This document shows, piece after piece, positions 33,553 through 43,226 of a stretch of DNA of 64,000 bases. How positions within the stretch are numbered: position 1 is the stretch's first letter; the number at the start of each line of letters is the position of its first letter. The position numbers and the translations under genes were made by a program. The stretch is from contig QUMM01000018.1 in assembly GCA_003435055.1 (NCBI GenBank), positions 1-64,000 on the forward strand, in the 5' to 3' direction. A model generated the notes under the pieces. It worked only from the letters and a program-made list of their open reading frames with translations, searched no databases and had not been told where the DNA came from. Origin of the DNA: Lachnospiraceae bacterium OF09-6. GTDB lineage: Bacteria; Bacillota; Clostridia; Lachnospirales; Lachnospiraceae.

Positions 33553-33772
33553 TTGTATATACCTTGAAGCCCTGTTTCTTAAATTCTCGGGCTAGTTCTT
33601 TTACCTTGGTGATACTTTCACACTTATCACAGCGCAGCTCTGCATAGCCTTTCTTCTCTATGGCATAGATGCCAAGTGGCACCTGTTCCCTGGCAATCTT
33701 CAGCAAACCCTGATATTCCATATGACTCATCCGCCACATTCGGTTATTTATTTTTACCTTCACCGCTATCAT
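33536..33772 (-). CDS. Small phage protein between portal and MuF
   Basis: 78 residues: MWRMSHMEYQGLLKIAREQVPLGIYAIEKKGYAELRCDKCESITKVKELAREFKKQGFKVY. Predicted alpha/beta; no known family. Overlaps the portal gene by 29 bases and the MuF gene by 17. Confidence 0.65.
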   Translation of the reverse strand: MIAVKVKINNRMWRMSHMEYQGLLKIAREQVPLGIYAIEKKGYAELRCDKCESITKVKELAREFKKQGFKVYTNGKDQ

Positions 33773-35255
33773 CTCCTTCCAGACCTGCCTGGAATTCTCC
33801 AGCTTCCAGATTTACTGCTGGTTCTTCCAGATCAGCAATACCCTGTTCCAGTTTCAGGCGTTCCACCTCAGCCTCTTTTTCTTCCTCAGTCCAGGTATCT
33901 CCATACATCTGATCTACAGATGTCTCAAGGCTCATCACACCATATTGTTTTGCCTTGCCTACTGTATCCACAGTGGTTCCAAAGTCTGGTGCTGCATATT
34001 CTCCAAACTTCACGGTCGGTTCATATTCCCCTGGTGCTTTTCCACACATCAGGTCATAACACTGGAGAATGATGGTGCATAACTGTGGAAGCACCTCATT
34101 CAGTGTATCAACAATCTTATTTCTTACATGGAGCGTGACTTTTTCCTTTTCACGTTGTGCATCCGCATTATCCTGTTTTTTCAGATCGATTCCCAGTGTA
34201 GCCGGTGACATTACGCCCTGAAGGACCATGTCCAAAAAACTGATATAACTGTTCACATAGGCTTCATAGGAGATCTGTGGCTGTGAGATCTCTACCTGAT
34301 GATTTGCTTTCTCTGACATATCATCACCAATGGCAATAAAATCATTGTCAAACGGATTTGCAGGAAGCAGTTTTCCATTCTCCGGATCCCTTGGTATCAA
34401 GCTGTCCGGTATGTATCTCTTGATTCTTCCCATTCGAATAGCATCCAGCCACTGGCTGATCACTTCATCCAGGCCGTCCAGCACATCTGTCTTACTATCG
34501 AACAGGGCTTTCCCCCGGTTCTTGTATTTTGTAGATGTCAGAATCCTGATCGGCACTGCCAGCATCAGATCGCCTTCAATGCCGATATCTACCAGGTGTG
34601 CTGTTTCCGGAAGAAGTTTCAGATCTGCTTCTTTCCCATAGTCATCATAGAGCTTATATTTGATATATCCATGGCCATAAGTTTCTTCCAGACGGTATTC
34701 TTTACTTCCGCTTTTGTACGTGGTGTAAAACTTGATCTCACGGAGTCTGGAATGAATATACACATAATCCACATCTTCCGCATCATAAAACTCTACGATC
34801 GGATATGGACTGCATTCATCTGCAGTTAACTTAAAAGCTCCGTCTCCTGCTGCCAGTGTCGATGTGATTGCTTCCCCGATCACATCATTGAGCTTGCCTT
34901 TTTCATAGATATCATCCCACAATTCCTTTATGGTATCTGTCCCCTCTCCAAAGTCAAATGCATCCAGATCCGCCAGAACGATGTCCTTATACCGGTCTAT
35001 GACCATTGACGGCACCCCGCTGTGGATCTTCCGTACACTTCCTTGTGCCTTTGCAGCCCAGAACCTTGCTTTCTCCACATCCCATTTTGCAGTTTTCCGG
35101 AAATACTGCTCCAGCATGACACTGTCACCTTGATACCACAGTTTATTTCTGATCACATTTTCCCGGAATGTATGTGGCTCCCTTATTACAATCGTCCGGT
35201 CCGTTGTCTGTTCGATCCTGAACAGCCGGACAATGAAATTCTGAATCCAGTTCAT
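33744..35255 (-). CDS. Phage portal protein
   Basis: 503 residues, typical for SPP1-type portals. NKLWYQGDSVMLEQYFRKTA near the N-terminus, GEAITSTLAAGDGAFKL, LFDSKTDVLDGLDEVISQWLDAIRMGRIKRYIPDSLI and a stem/crown region ending with a Glu-rich tail. The portal dodecamer is the DNA entry and exit gate. Lies 3 bp after the terminase gene. Confidence 0.88.
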   Translation of the reverse strand: MNWIQNFIVRLFRIEQTTDRTIVIREPHTFRENVIRNKLWYQGDSVMLEQYFRKTAKWDVEKARFWAAKAQGSVRKIHSGVPSMVIDRYKDIVLADLDAFDFGEGTDTIKELWDDIYEKGKLNDVIGEAITSTLAAGDGAFKLTADECSPYPIVEFYDAEDVDYVYIHSRLREIKFYTTYKSGSKEYRLEETYGHGYIKYKLYDDYGKEADLKLLPETAHLVDIGIEGDLMLAVPIRILTSTKYKNRGKALFDSKTDVLDGLDEVISQWLDAIRMGRIKRYIPDSLIPRDPENGKLLPANPFDNDFIAIGDDMSEKANHQVEISQPQISYEAYVNSYISFLDMVLQGVMSPATLGIDLKKQDNADAQREKEKVTLHVRNKIVDTLNEVLPQLCTIILQCYDLMCGKAPGEYEPTVKFGEYAAPDFGTTVDTVGKAKQYGVMSLETSVDQMYGDTWTEEEKEAEVERLKLEQGIADLEEPAVNLEAGEFQAGLEGDDSGEGKNK

Positions 35256-35258
35256 GTG

Positions 35259-36647
35259 TTACCTCCTGAATATTTTGCTCTGATACGGAATCCAGCCATA
35301 CTGCACGGAGTTTACCATGTGGTCGTGTCCGTCTTCCGGTGTATTGTCTTTATCCTCTTTCCAGCTGTAGGTTTCCAATTCACTGACGTAGTTCGTGCAG
35401 TGATCCAGTACATAGAAACACGGTTCTATACCCTCCCCGTCATCAAAGGCCAGCCATCCAAGCTGTGTATTGATTCGGTCGATGATCTCCATCTTTTTCC
35501 AGGCATCATTCAGTACATAAATGCAGCCGTTCCTGCGCTTGTACTTATTCCACTCCTGCATGGTTGCCTGATCTGCATTATCCAGGAATGCATTTCTGGC
35601 CAGCCCCCACTCTTTTCGGTTTCTTTCCAGGAATTCCACCAGATTCTTTACCGTATCTGATGGGGCCAGCGGTATATTTAGATCTGCATTGCTGTATACC
35701 TTCTCATCCAGAACAATACACTTGCCAAGATTCGTGATTCCAAGGAATGAAAACGCTATTGTGTCCGGTGATTTCTGTGAATAGGACGTATCCACTGCAG
35801 CTGAAAAATACATAAAGAATTCTTTCTTTATTTCTCCTGGCTTCTGGACAAATTGTTTCGCCCAGGCTTTATTCTTTACATGATGCTTCCTGTCAAAATT
35901 GGAGAATACCAGCCCAGTAGCCTTTCCTCTCAGGCCTTCGATCTTATTCTTCCAGATCTTAGTGCCTTTGGGAGTATTTTGTATGATCTGCTGCTTCTTT
36001 TCTTCCGGAAGCCCCGCATTATCATCAAAAGAGAAGAACCAATGCACCCATCCAGGCTTTGGTTCTTCCTTTAACTCATCTTTGATTTCCTTCGGTGTGC
36101 TTCCCGCCCACTCTGAAAGCGGTCTGCTACAGTTAATATATTCCTTGTATACATCCAGCCCCGGATCATCCGGATTCAGCGTAGCCATGAGATAGTCACA
36201 TCTCATGGATGCCTCACGGACAAAATCAATATCTGCTGTATTGATCTCGTCAATATAAAGGCATCCATACTGGCCACCAAGGGCTTTCTTCCACTTTTTC
36301 TTATTGCCATACCCCAGAACATAAATGGTTTTGTCACCGCCTGGAGCATGGAACAGGATATGTGGGATCTTGTCATCCTTGGTTCCGGATCCGTTGTATT
36401 CCACAAGGATTCCAAAATCATCCAGAATGCCAAGATCTTTGTTGATAATGTTCTTCTCTGCTGTACCTGTATCATCTGCTGCCAGAATATGCAGTTTCTT
36501 CGGTGATTCAGCCACCTTGCACATGAACTTAAACAGCCCTACTGTTGTTTTTCCTGCTGCCGTAGTGCCTTCAAGAAACTCTGCTGGTGCGTTGCATTTC
36601 AGGAATGCCTTATACTTTTCTGATAAAACCAGTCTTTCCGTGCTCAC
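35259..36647 (-). CDS. terL: Terminase large subunit
   Basis: 462 residues. ATPase domain: Walker A EGTTAAGKTT (near residue 26), Walker B GCLYIDEIN (near 150), coupling motif YLMATLNPDDPG. Nuclease domain: AAVDTSYSQKSPDTIAFSF, AFLDNADQATMQEWNKY and DGHDHMVNSVQYGWI carry acidic residues expected at the metal site. It drives DNA into the prohead and cuts concatemers. Overlaps terS by one base. Confidence 0.92.
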   Translation of the reverse strand: MSTERLVLSEKYKAFLKCNAPAEFLEGTTAAGKTTVGLFKFMCKVAESPKKLHILAADDTGTAEKNIINKDLGILDDFGILVEYNGSGTKDDKIPHILFHAPGGDKTIYVLGYGNKKKWKKALGGQYGCLYIDEINTADIDFVREASMRCDYLMATLNPDDPGLDVYKEYINCSRPLSEWAGSTPKEIKDELKEEPKPGWVHWFFSFDDNAGLPEEKKQQIIQNTPKGTKIWKNKIEGLRGKATGLVFSNFDRKHHVKNKAWAKQFVQKPGEIKKEFFMYFSAAVDTSYSQKSPDTIAFSFLGITNLGKCIVLDEKVYSNADLNIPLAPSDTVKNLVEFLERNRKEWGLARNAFLDNADQATMQEWNKYKRRNGCIYVLNDAWKKMEIIDRINTQLGWLAFDDGEGIEPCFYVLDHCTNYVSELETYSWKEDKDNTPEDGHDHMVNSVQYGWIPYQSKIFRR

Positions 36648-37150
36648 TATCCATCACCACGCAATTGCTGCAGGATATCTGCCAGTTTTTTCTTTTCATC
36701 CTCCAGCCCCGATACTTCCACCTTATCTTTAAACATTCCCAGGTGGCGTCCCAGAAGCTCCAGGGCTTTCTCTTTATCATTTAATTTGATTTCTATTCCA
36801 TATTTTCCATCCTTTATCCCTGCGATAGCCCGAATCTGCTGCTCGTTCAATTTTTCTGTATTCTTAAGAAGAACTCTTCCATCTTTCACTTCTGCATAGT
36901 CAGTTGTTCTTGCAAATGCAATTGCTGCTAACTCTTCTAGAACACGATCCTGTGTGATTTCAGTGCGCTCTTGTCTGGCTTGCATCCGTTCCTGAATATA
37001 TCTTTCAACCTTGACATTTCTCAACATCCTGCTGCCGGCCTGTGCAGCGGTTTTATCCTTCTTTACTTTAGGATAAGCCACTTTGTAAGCCCTGGTGGCA
37101 TTGAGGTCTATCAGATATTCATCTGCAAAAATCTTCTGTTTTTCCGTCAT
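36647..37150 (-). CDS. terS: Terminase small subunit
   Basis: 167 residues of the Terminase_2 family: KQKIFADEYLIDLNATRAYKVAYP, AQAGSRMLRNVKVERYIQERM, TEITQDRVLEELAAIAFART. The N-terminal helix-turn-helix binds the packaging start site; the C-terminus contacts TerL. First gene of the packaging operon. Confidence 0.9.
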   Translation of the reverse strand: MTEKQKIFADEYLIDLNATRAYKVAYPKVKKDKTAAQAGSRMLRNVKVERYIQERMQARQERTEITQDRVLEELAAIAFARTTDYAEVKDGRVLLKNTEKLNEQQIRAIAGIKDGKYGIEIKLNDKEKALELLGRHLGMFKDKVEVSGLEDEKKKLADILQQLRGDG

Positions 37151-37407
37151 CAGAGCTCACCTTCTTTCTGATCTATGTAAAATACAGTCCTGCCAGTGCC
37201 ATACACGACAGCCGATTGCCACCGTGAAAGGAGGTTTTCCACTTTTAGGCTGGCACTGTGCACGCTGTACGAAAATTGGTATCACAAAAGCGCCCCACTT
37301 ACGTGGAGCGCCAAGGAAAGAAATATATGAGATTTCGATTCGGAAACCGTATCGCCTGTCCGATCTGGTTTCTCTATTTTTGATTGTAACACACTTTTTT
37401 ATCCTTT
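37151..37407. other. Intergenic region upstream of terS, possible packaging site
   Basis: 257 bp without a supported gene. It holds an inverted repeat CAGTGCCA...TGGCACTG (near 37191-37256) and the terminator listed separately. Position before terS is where cos/pac sites usually lie, but I can point to no specific cleavage sequence. Confidence 0.4.
37284..37313 (-). terminator. Terminator after the late-gene regulator
   Basis: GCGCTCCAC-GTAA-GTGGGGCGC stem (37290-37311, one G-U pair) followed by TTTTGTGA on the minus strand. Confidence 0.75.
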
Positions 37408-37818
37408 TTATCCCGATTGCAAATATTTTGAAATTTTTTCACTGACTTTTGACTGCGCCAGATGAACCTGCTTTGCAATCTTGTTCTGGCCAATTCCATC
37501 TATGTAGTACATCCGGAAGATCCTGCGGGTCAGGCTGTCTGGTATGGCTTCTACCCATTCCTCGATCTCTGTACATTCTTTCTGCAGTTTCTCGATCCGT
37601 GTTTCATACAAGACACGTAATCGCTCTTCCCGCTTATGATCATATCCAACCACTGACTGAGGCCGTGGGTATCCCGTCTTATAATCGAATACTGTATCAT
37701 TGCCTATCATGCTGTCCCCTTCTCCGAGATGATCCAGTTTATATTGCAGCTCCCGGATCTCTTCCTTACAGCTCCGGTAGCTCTCCAGCCGTTCTTTTGT
37801 CATCTCCTGCTTTTCCAT
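37408..37818 (-). CDS. Sigma-like/ArpU-type phage regulator
   Basis: 136 residues from the Met at 37818, which follows GAGGTGG. An N-terminal coiled coil (TKERLESYRSCKEEIRELQYKLD) leads to a region with SLTRRIFRMYYIDGIGQNKIAKQVHLAQSKVSEKISKYL, a sigma-70 region-4-like helix-turn-helix of the DUF1492/ArpU kind. These proteins switch on late (packaging and structural) genes. Position just before the terminator and terS fits that job. Confidence 0.78.
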   Translation of the reverse strand: MEKQEMTKERLESYRSCKEEIRELQYKLDHLGEGDSMIGNDTVFDYKTGYPRPQSVVGYDHKREERLRVLYETRIEKLQKECTEIEEWVEAIPDSLTRRIFRMYYIDGIGQNKIAKQVHLAQSKVSEKISKYLQSG

Positions 37819-37841
37819 TCTATCCACCACCTCAAATCAGT

Positions 37842-38141
37842 CTATAACCATCTTGTTCCTTTGCTATATTCATCCCATGGAATCAAGATGTTCCTCTGTG
37901 CCTCCTGCTGCCGCAGCTGTTGTCTCTCCTGGTACTTCCGGTACCATTTATACACCCATTCCCACTCTTTCATGAATTTCTGTCTGGTGATACAAGAATT
38001 ATTATAATGCTTTATCACCTTACGTACATAAACGGATTCCAACTCCAGTTCTTTTGCAATCACATCCGTCCGGTATCCCTGTTCCACTTTCAGCCGGATA
38101 ATCTCTTCTCTTAATGCTTTCCTTTCTCCTTTTATCTGCAT
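37842..38141 (-). CDS. Small phage helix-turn-helix protein
   Basis: 99 residues from the Met at 38141, after GGAGG. REEIIRLKVEQGYRTDVIAKELELESVYVRKVIKHYN is a plausible helix-turn-helix; the C-terminal half is rich in Trp/Tyr/Lys. Function unknown; neighbours suggest DNA-related regulation. Confidence 0.62.
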   Translation of the reverse strand: MQIKGERKALREEIIRLKVEQGYRTDVIAKELELESVYVRKVIKHYNNSCITRQKFMKEWEWVYKWYRKYQERQQLRQQEAQRNILIPWDEYSKGTRWL

Positions 38142-38143
38142 AC

Positions 38144-38491
38144 TCAATCCTCCAGATAATTGCGCCCGAACAATTTCATGAACTGCTGCCGGCTGTGGTT
38201 CTCTTCATAGGCTTTCTGTGCATCCCTCTGGATTTCCCGTAAGATCTCATAGTTCCTGTGGACTGCATCTGTACCAAATTCATGATGGTCAGGACAGAGG
38301 AACACATATAGCCCCTCTGTCTCTGCTATCTTCCTGTTTGCTCCCAGGAATGCATGATGCTTATGTAAGATTGGCCAGGGCCGATCGGAACCATTCTTCA
38401 TACAGATATAGCATCTGCCGTCCCTGGCCTGTAAAATGCTGTCCTTATGCGTCTGGTGTTTCTTCTTACTGGGTTTCTTTGGGTACATCAT
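38144..38491 (-). CDS. HNH-like zinc protein
   Basis: 115 residues: GRCYICMKNGSDRPWPILHKHHAFLGANRKIAETEGLYVFLCPDHHEFGTDAVHRN. Two Cys pairs and the HKHHAF His cluster resemble HNH or phage recombination-type zinc endonucleases. A role in DNA processing near packaging or replication is likely, but the catalytic assignment is tentative. Confidence 0.68.
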   Translation of the reverse strand: MMYPKKPSKKKHQTHKDSILQARDGRCYICMKNGSDRPWPILHKHHAFLGANRKIAETEGLYVFLCPDHHEFGTDAVHRNYEILREIQRDAQKAYEENHSRQQFMKLFGRNYLED

Positions 38492-39048
38492 TCTGGATCC
38501 TCTGACAGATCGATCATGGACAGTTCCCTCAGAAGCCTTTCATGCTTCTTATCCTCTCTCTTATATGCCCGGAAGCGTGCCTGATTGGTCTCCCACAAAA
38601 TACTTGTGCCTTCGAAGAACGGTCCACTTATACTGCTTTCATTATCCTGATCAACAGATGCCGGATCTGCGATCAGAATGAATGCATTATTCACGATTTC
38701 CAGATGATCAACTACCTGCAGAACCCTGTTGGCTATGCCAAATGCGTCTATCAATAACAGGTTCGTCACTTCCGCTTCTACATACTCTCTTGGCTCAATA
38801 GTTAATGCTCCATCACTGTCGCAACATTCATCTTTCCCATTCAGTCTATAATATTTCTTTCTGGTTCCTATTTCCGGAACCTCTCCTGCAAGATCAATGA
38901 TCTGCTTTGGTATATATTTTTTCTTTACATCCATTTCCCAACGGCTTCCGGCTATGTAATATCTGTCTTCTGTCTGGGCCAGAATTAATCCAGCACTTTT
39001 ATATGTTGTTTTCATCAGCTGCTTTAAAATCTTGATATTAATAAACAT
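38488..39048 (-). CDS. Phage protein of unknown function
   Basis: 186 residues with YKSAGLILAQTEDRYYIAGSRWEMDVKKKYIPKQIIDLAGEVPEIG, then AFILIADPASVDQDNE. Mixed alpha/beta with no family I recognise. Located between ssb and the HNH-like gene, overlapping the latter by 4 bp. Confidence 0.62.
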   Translation of the reverse strand: MFINIKILKQLMKTTYKSAGLILAQTEDRYYIAGSRWEMDVKKKYIPKQIIDLAGEVPEIGTRKKYYRLNGKDECCDSDGALTIEPREYVEAEVTNLLLIDAFGIANRVLQVVDHLEIVNNAFILIADPASVDQDNESSISGPFFEGTSILWETNQARFRAYKREDKKHERLLRELSMIDLSEDPE

Positions 39049-39059
39049 CTTTTCCCTCC

Positions 39060-39518
39060 TTAGTTGAATGGCAGTTCTTCATCGATACCATCCGGTATAT
39101 GCATGAACCCATCGTCTCCTGTAGTCATACTACTCTGCTTATATCCTGACTGCTGCAGTGCTGCCTCATCCCTTGCTTCCCGGTCAGCGCCGGATGCATT
39201 CTTGCTTTCGGCAAATTCCTGTTCTTCAATTACCACATCTGTGGTATACACCTTCTGGCCTTCCTTGTTGGTGTAGCTTCCTGTCTGGATCCGGCCTGTA
39301 ATGGCTATCTTCATTCCTTTTCGGAAATACTTCTCAGCAAATTCTGCACTCTTTCCGAATGCAATACACTGGATAAAGTCAGCATTCTGCTGCCCCTCCT
39401 GCTTATATTTCCGGTCAACGGCCAGTGTATATCTGGCTATTACTGTAGCATTCTCTCCTGCTGAATACCGCACTTCCGGCTCCCTGGTTAATCGACCTAT
39501 TAAAATTACTTTATTCAT
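39060..39518 (-). CDS. ssb: Single-stranded DNA-binding protein
   Basis: 152 residues. OB-fold with NKVILIGRLTREPEVRYS, TLAVDRKYKQEGQQNADFI and FRKGMKIAITGRIQTGSYTNKEG; acidic tip DGIDEELPFN at the C-terminus recruits partner proteins. Protects single strands during phage replication. Overlaps the preceding 46-residue gene by 8 bp. Confidence 0.93.
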   Translation of the reverse strand: MNKVILIGRLTREPEVRYSAGENATVIARYTLAVDRKYKQEGQQNADFIQCIAFGKSAEFAEKYFRKGMKIAITGRIQTGSYTNKEGQKVYTTDVVIEEQEFAESKNASGADREARDEAALQQSGYKQSSMTTGDDGFMHIPDGIDEELPFN

Positions 39519-39651
39519 TCTTCGTCACCTTTCCATATGGCTTTCTTTTCATCCACTCTTCCGCTTTCTTATCTCTGTGTTTGATAGCCGGCTCTGTATT
39601 CTTTATCCTGGCTATTGTATCCTCGCTTTTTTTCTGATGTCTTTTCCACAT
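39511..39651 (-). CDS. Small basic phage protein
   Basis: 46 residues, highly basic (WKRHQKKSEDTIARIKNTEP...). The ATG at 39651 is 3 bp after the preceding stop and its stop lies within ssb (ATGAATAA overlap), so it is read as part of the ssb operon. Function unknown. Confidence 0.55.
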   Translation of the reverse strand: MWKRHQKKSEDTIARIKNTEPAIKHRDKKAEEWMKRKPYGKVTKNE

Positions 39652-39654
39652 TAT

Positions 39655-39810
39655 TTACTCTCTTTTCTTACAATTCTTACATTTTTCGCAGGCCTGCTTA
39701 CTGGTTACCAGCTGTCCTTTCAGTAGATGGGAATGAACACAGTTCGGTTCCACGTATACTGCTATCTGGCCAATTGTTTTCACATATCTGCACTTTTCAT
39801 AGTTCTTCAT
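39655..39810 (-). CDS. Small Cys-rich phage protein
   Basis: 51 residues from the ATG at 39810 after AGGAGGAAAT. Cys7, Cys24 and CEKCKNCKK near the C-terminus suggest a zinc knuckle. Overlaps the ParB-like gene by 4 bp. Function unknown. Confidence 0.62.
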   Translation of the reverse strand: MKNYEKCRYVKTIGQIAVYVEPNCVHSHLLKGQLVTSKQACEKCKNCKKRE

Positions 39811-41083
39811 ATTTCCTCCTCATATTCCCAGGTATTACCTAATACATCCACGTCCTCTGACAGCCATTTTTCCCAGTGTTTATAGGATCCAATATCCTGC
39901 TGCTCCGCAGTTTCCATCACCTTTCGAATATGCCCTGCAATAATCTCTGCCGCTCCATACTCTGTCAGGCTATCCAAAAACTGCTTTCTGGTACCTACCG
40001 ACCTCTCCTCTGGTTGTTCCGGTGCAATTTCGTCTGTTTTCCCGTCTTCTCCCACCGGCTTTTCTTCTGACTGTGATACCGTTTCTGCTCCATTTCCTTC
40101 AGAATCTGGTCTATGCTCTTCTGGCTCATTTTCTTTCCCCTTCTCTGGATCCTGATCACGTTTCAATGTGTTTTGATCACGTTTTAATGCGTTTTGATCA
40201 CGTTTCTTCTTTTCTGGTTTCTTAGCTACTACAACCTTCTTCTCTTTTTTCTTTGGTTTGCCCCCGCTGCTTCCAGTATTTACTGGGGCTAGCGGCTTCT
40301 CTTCCATTTCTTCCCCATATACCTGCTGCCAGGATTCCTGCAAGGTTCCCGGCTCGATCAAATCAGAGGACAGCTGCATAAGGGTATCCCAGGCAACCTG
40401 TTCTTTTCCATTCGTCCGAACATTGATCAAAACAGCCTGTTCTTCTTTCTCTTTCACAGATAACAGAAACTTTCCTAGACCTCTGATTCGAACACTGTAT
40501 AACGTGGATCCGTTTGGATCCATGATCCATTTGAACTTCTGCAGATCTTTCTCTCCCTGAGCCCAGTCATATACCTTTTTGTACCATTCCTGATTATCAT
40601 GTCCCAGCTGATGATGACCTGCTGCAGGACCGAGATCTCCCCGTCCCAGTCCTTTGGCTCCATCATCACTTCCAGATCCGTAATCTTCTGTTCCTCTTCC
40701 ACTTCGCTTCTGATTTCTTTGATCTCTTCTCTTGTAAAATCTGGTGTCAGTTCCTGTGCTATGGCCAGTGGAAGCTGCAACATCTCTACCAGTTTTGTGT
40801 ATCCCATACCTTTGTAGGAATCCTGTAGATTCATCCCATATCCATCCTCACTGTACCGGTCATTGATCTGCATGAACCGTGTCACCTGATCCGGTCTGAG
40901 ATTATATTCTGCCTCTGCAAACTGTGTCACGGTCTCATATCCGCTCTCGTATAGAATATTTGTGTCTCTGGCCACCTTCAAAAGATAGCCAATCCTGACA
41001 AAGCTCTCTGCCGACCTGCTCAGTTCCTGATCCAGGCTTTCCTTGTACTGCTTATAGTTACTGAATCCAATTACCCCGTCCAT
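39807..41083 (-). CDS. ParB-like phage protein, apparent frameshift
   Basis: Two frames give about 425 residues. The first (to about 40615) has SRSAESFVRIGYLLKVARDTNILYESGYETVTQFAEAEYNL and QVTRFMQINDRYS, a ParB/helix-turn-helix-like region. The second has MDPNGSTLYSVRIRGLGKFLLSV and a long Lys/Glu-rich linker with three RDQN repeats (near 40150-40200), then a helical end. Adding one base near 40612 gives QQVIHQLGHDNQEWYKKVYDW across the join. Related genes are common in Lachnospiraceae phages. Probably acts in replication or partition; unproven. Confidence 0.68.
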
Positions 41084-41093
41084 CTCTTTCTCC

Positions 41094-43226
41094 TTATCCT
41101 GCTGCCATGAAGTCTTCTTTTAACTTCTCCAAAACAAACGTATTCCTTTTTGCTTCCAGTTCCTGCAAATTCTGTTCCCGGAGCACAGCGCTTTTCCTGG
41201 CATATTCCAGGTCTTTTCTATTCAGGCGTTTCTTAATCTCCCGCTGCCATTCCTTCAGAAATCCCCGGATGCTCTCTATATCCGGCTCCTCATCGTAATA
41301 AGACCGGTTCTGCCGGATTGTTCCGTCCGGTTCGAATTCAATGGTATAGAACGGAATGTTCTCTTCCCCGGCTTTCCGGCAGAATCCTATGTAGGTCTCC
41401 CTGTTGCAAATCCGGTTAAAATACCGGTCACTGGATCCGCCGCAGTGATGCAGTGCATATCCCTCTTCCACGATCTCTACCAGATCTTTCGGAATCCGCA
41501 TGATGTACTCTTCTCCCTGGTAGGAATACTTTTCTCCAACATCCTGAAGGATCTTCTCTGCCTCCGGGAATTTATTTCTCATTGTCTCAGCTTCCTTTTC
41601 ACGTCCTTCCGGGTCCTCGTACATCCGTTTCACCGCTTCCAGCTTCTGCTTATTGTTTACCAGCGTATCATGACTTGCTTTCAAATCTTTGGGCTTATAA
41701 AACAATTCATCCTCCAATTTCTGATCCGTTGCTGCCATCATACTCAGATAATCTCCCCAGTGCTCTAAAGTGTCTTTCACATTTCCGGCATAATGCCGGC
41801 TCTGTTTCTCCAGATAGTTTCTGAATTTTTCTACACTTACTTCTTTCGTAACTGGCAATGGAAGTAATGCTTTCGCCTTCTCAGTTACTGTAATATTGTG
41901 ATCTGTTATCCATTGCAGTGTGTCCTGAGAAATTCTGTCATTTTTAATATCTGAATACTGCATCCATTCCATAACGTTTTCACCGCCATTCACCTGGCGG
42001 ATCCTGTTTATTTTCTGCCTGTCTTTGATCCGGAAGACCTCTTCGATGTTTTCCCCATCCAGATCCAGCCGCCCGGTATACATTCCTCTGTATGTCCAGC
42101 AGTTTTTTATCGTATCTTTCAGTAACTGTGTAAACCGCCCTTTCAGAAGATATTCCAGTGTATTTCCCAGCCCTCTTTCCTTTGCCCCAACAGCCATGGC
42201 GGCATTGTAATCTATCACAATCCCCTCATTTGCCATTGCTTCAAATGCCCTAGTTAATGATTCGTAATCTGTACCTTTCAATGCTTCTGAGATACCATCC
42301 GGATACAGACTACATTCTGTTACTCTCTTATTACAATGATTGCTGTCATGCCACTCCGGTATGTACAGTCCTGTGTACCAATTCTGATATTCTCCATCCT
42401 GACTGTAATAGATCTTATAGTCATGTGGACGATACATCATAATCCGGATCGTTTCATCCAACGTGCAGGTTCTATACTCATATCTGCTATGAACAGTCCA
42501 TTTGAACCGCCTTGCCACACTCACTTCTTTGTCAATGTTCTGTAACAGCAATATCTGTCCATACTGTTCCATGTAGTTTCTTCTGATTTTCAGCAGTCCT
42601 TCTCTGGAACAGTTCGGGCATTCCACCCAGTCATTGTTTTTTGCTTCTCCTTCCCCATAAACATTTATCAGATCCTTTCTCGGAAAGTCTTCCCTACAAA
42701 TTGGACACTTGCAAAGTTTCTTTGTTTTATCCAAGAAAAAGAAGATGATTTCCTGATCGTCCAAAATCTTTTCCTTCATAGCATCTGCCGGTTCCGGCGG
42801 TATTCGTCCCATCAGTTTCCGTATCCGGTCATATTTCAGTTCCAGACTCCGTTCTCGTTTATTCCTAAGCCAGTTCTCTTCCTTACTGCATATCTTGCAG
42901 CCAAAGTCTCCACCGCCCAGACTTTTTGTAGCTGTTATACGGTCTTTTTCTGTATCCCATACCAGTTGATTACTCACATTTGGTTTATATTGCCAATAAT
43001 CGGATTTTCCTTCGATTACCGTTGCCATCTTCCACTTATGGGTTACTTTTCCTTTCCTGAATTCATATTCCCCGGTATCCAGATCCATTGCATAACGGCC
43101 ATAATGCCCGCCGTTTCTGTAGACATCGATCACCAGATAGTTCTTGTATTTATGCGCTTTCGCAATCAATCCCTTTTTCTTTTTCGGTGAGATTATTTCT
43201 ACTGCCTCCAGGCTTTTCCACTTCAC
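41094..43226 (-). CDS. PcfJ-like protein
   Basis: 710 residues. The C-terminal third has the PcfJ signature: DLVEIVEEGYALHHCGGSSDRYFNRICNRETYIGF and IPFYTIEFEPDGTIRQNRSYYDEE. An N-terminal zinc-like region (CKICSKEEN, CKCPICREDFPRKDL, CPNCSREG) is present. PcfJ was first seen on conjugative plasmids (pCF10) and is frequent in Firmicutes prophages; its role is unknown but it travels with replication genes, as here. Confidence 0.83.
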   Translation of the reverse strand: MKWKSLEAVEIISPKKKKGLIAKAHKYKNYLVIDVYRNGGHYGRYAMDLDTGEYEFRKGKVTHKWKMATVIEGKSDYWQYKPNVSNQLVWDTEKDRITATKSLGGGDFGCKICSKEENWLRNKRERSLELKYDRIRKLMGRIPPEPADAMKEKILDDQEIIFFFLDKTKKLCKCPICREDFPRKDLINVYGEGEAKNNDWVECPNCSREGLLKIRRNYMEQYGQILLLQNIDKEVSVARRFKWTVHSRYEYRTCTLDETIRIMMYRPHDYKIYYSQDGEYQNWYTGLYIPEWHDSNHCNKRVTECSLYPDGISEALKGTDYESLTRAFEAMANEGIVIDYNAAMAVGAKERGLGNTLEYLLKGRFTQLLKDTIKNCWTYRGMYTGRLDLDGENIEEVFRIKDRQKINRIRQVNGGENVMEWMQYSDIKNDRISQDTLQWITDHNITVTEKAKALLPLPVTKEVSVEKFRNYLEKQSRHYAGNVKDTLEHWGDYLSMMAATDQKLEDELFYKPKDLKASHDTLVNNKQKLEAVKRMYEDPEGREKEAETMRNKFPEAEKILQDVGEKYSYQGEEYIMRIPKDLVEIVEEGYALHHCGGSSDRYFNRICNRETYIGFCRKAGEENIPFYTIEFEPDGTIRQNRSYYDEEPDIESIRGFLKEWQREIKKRLNRKDLEYARKSAVLREQNLQELEAKRNTFVLEKLKEDFMAAG

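Noticed and set aside
37150..37262. Open stretch of about 37 codons on the minus strand before terS
   Set aside because: Starts only at GTG without a ribosome site and lies across inverted repeats; more likely packaging or regulatory DNA.
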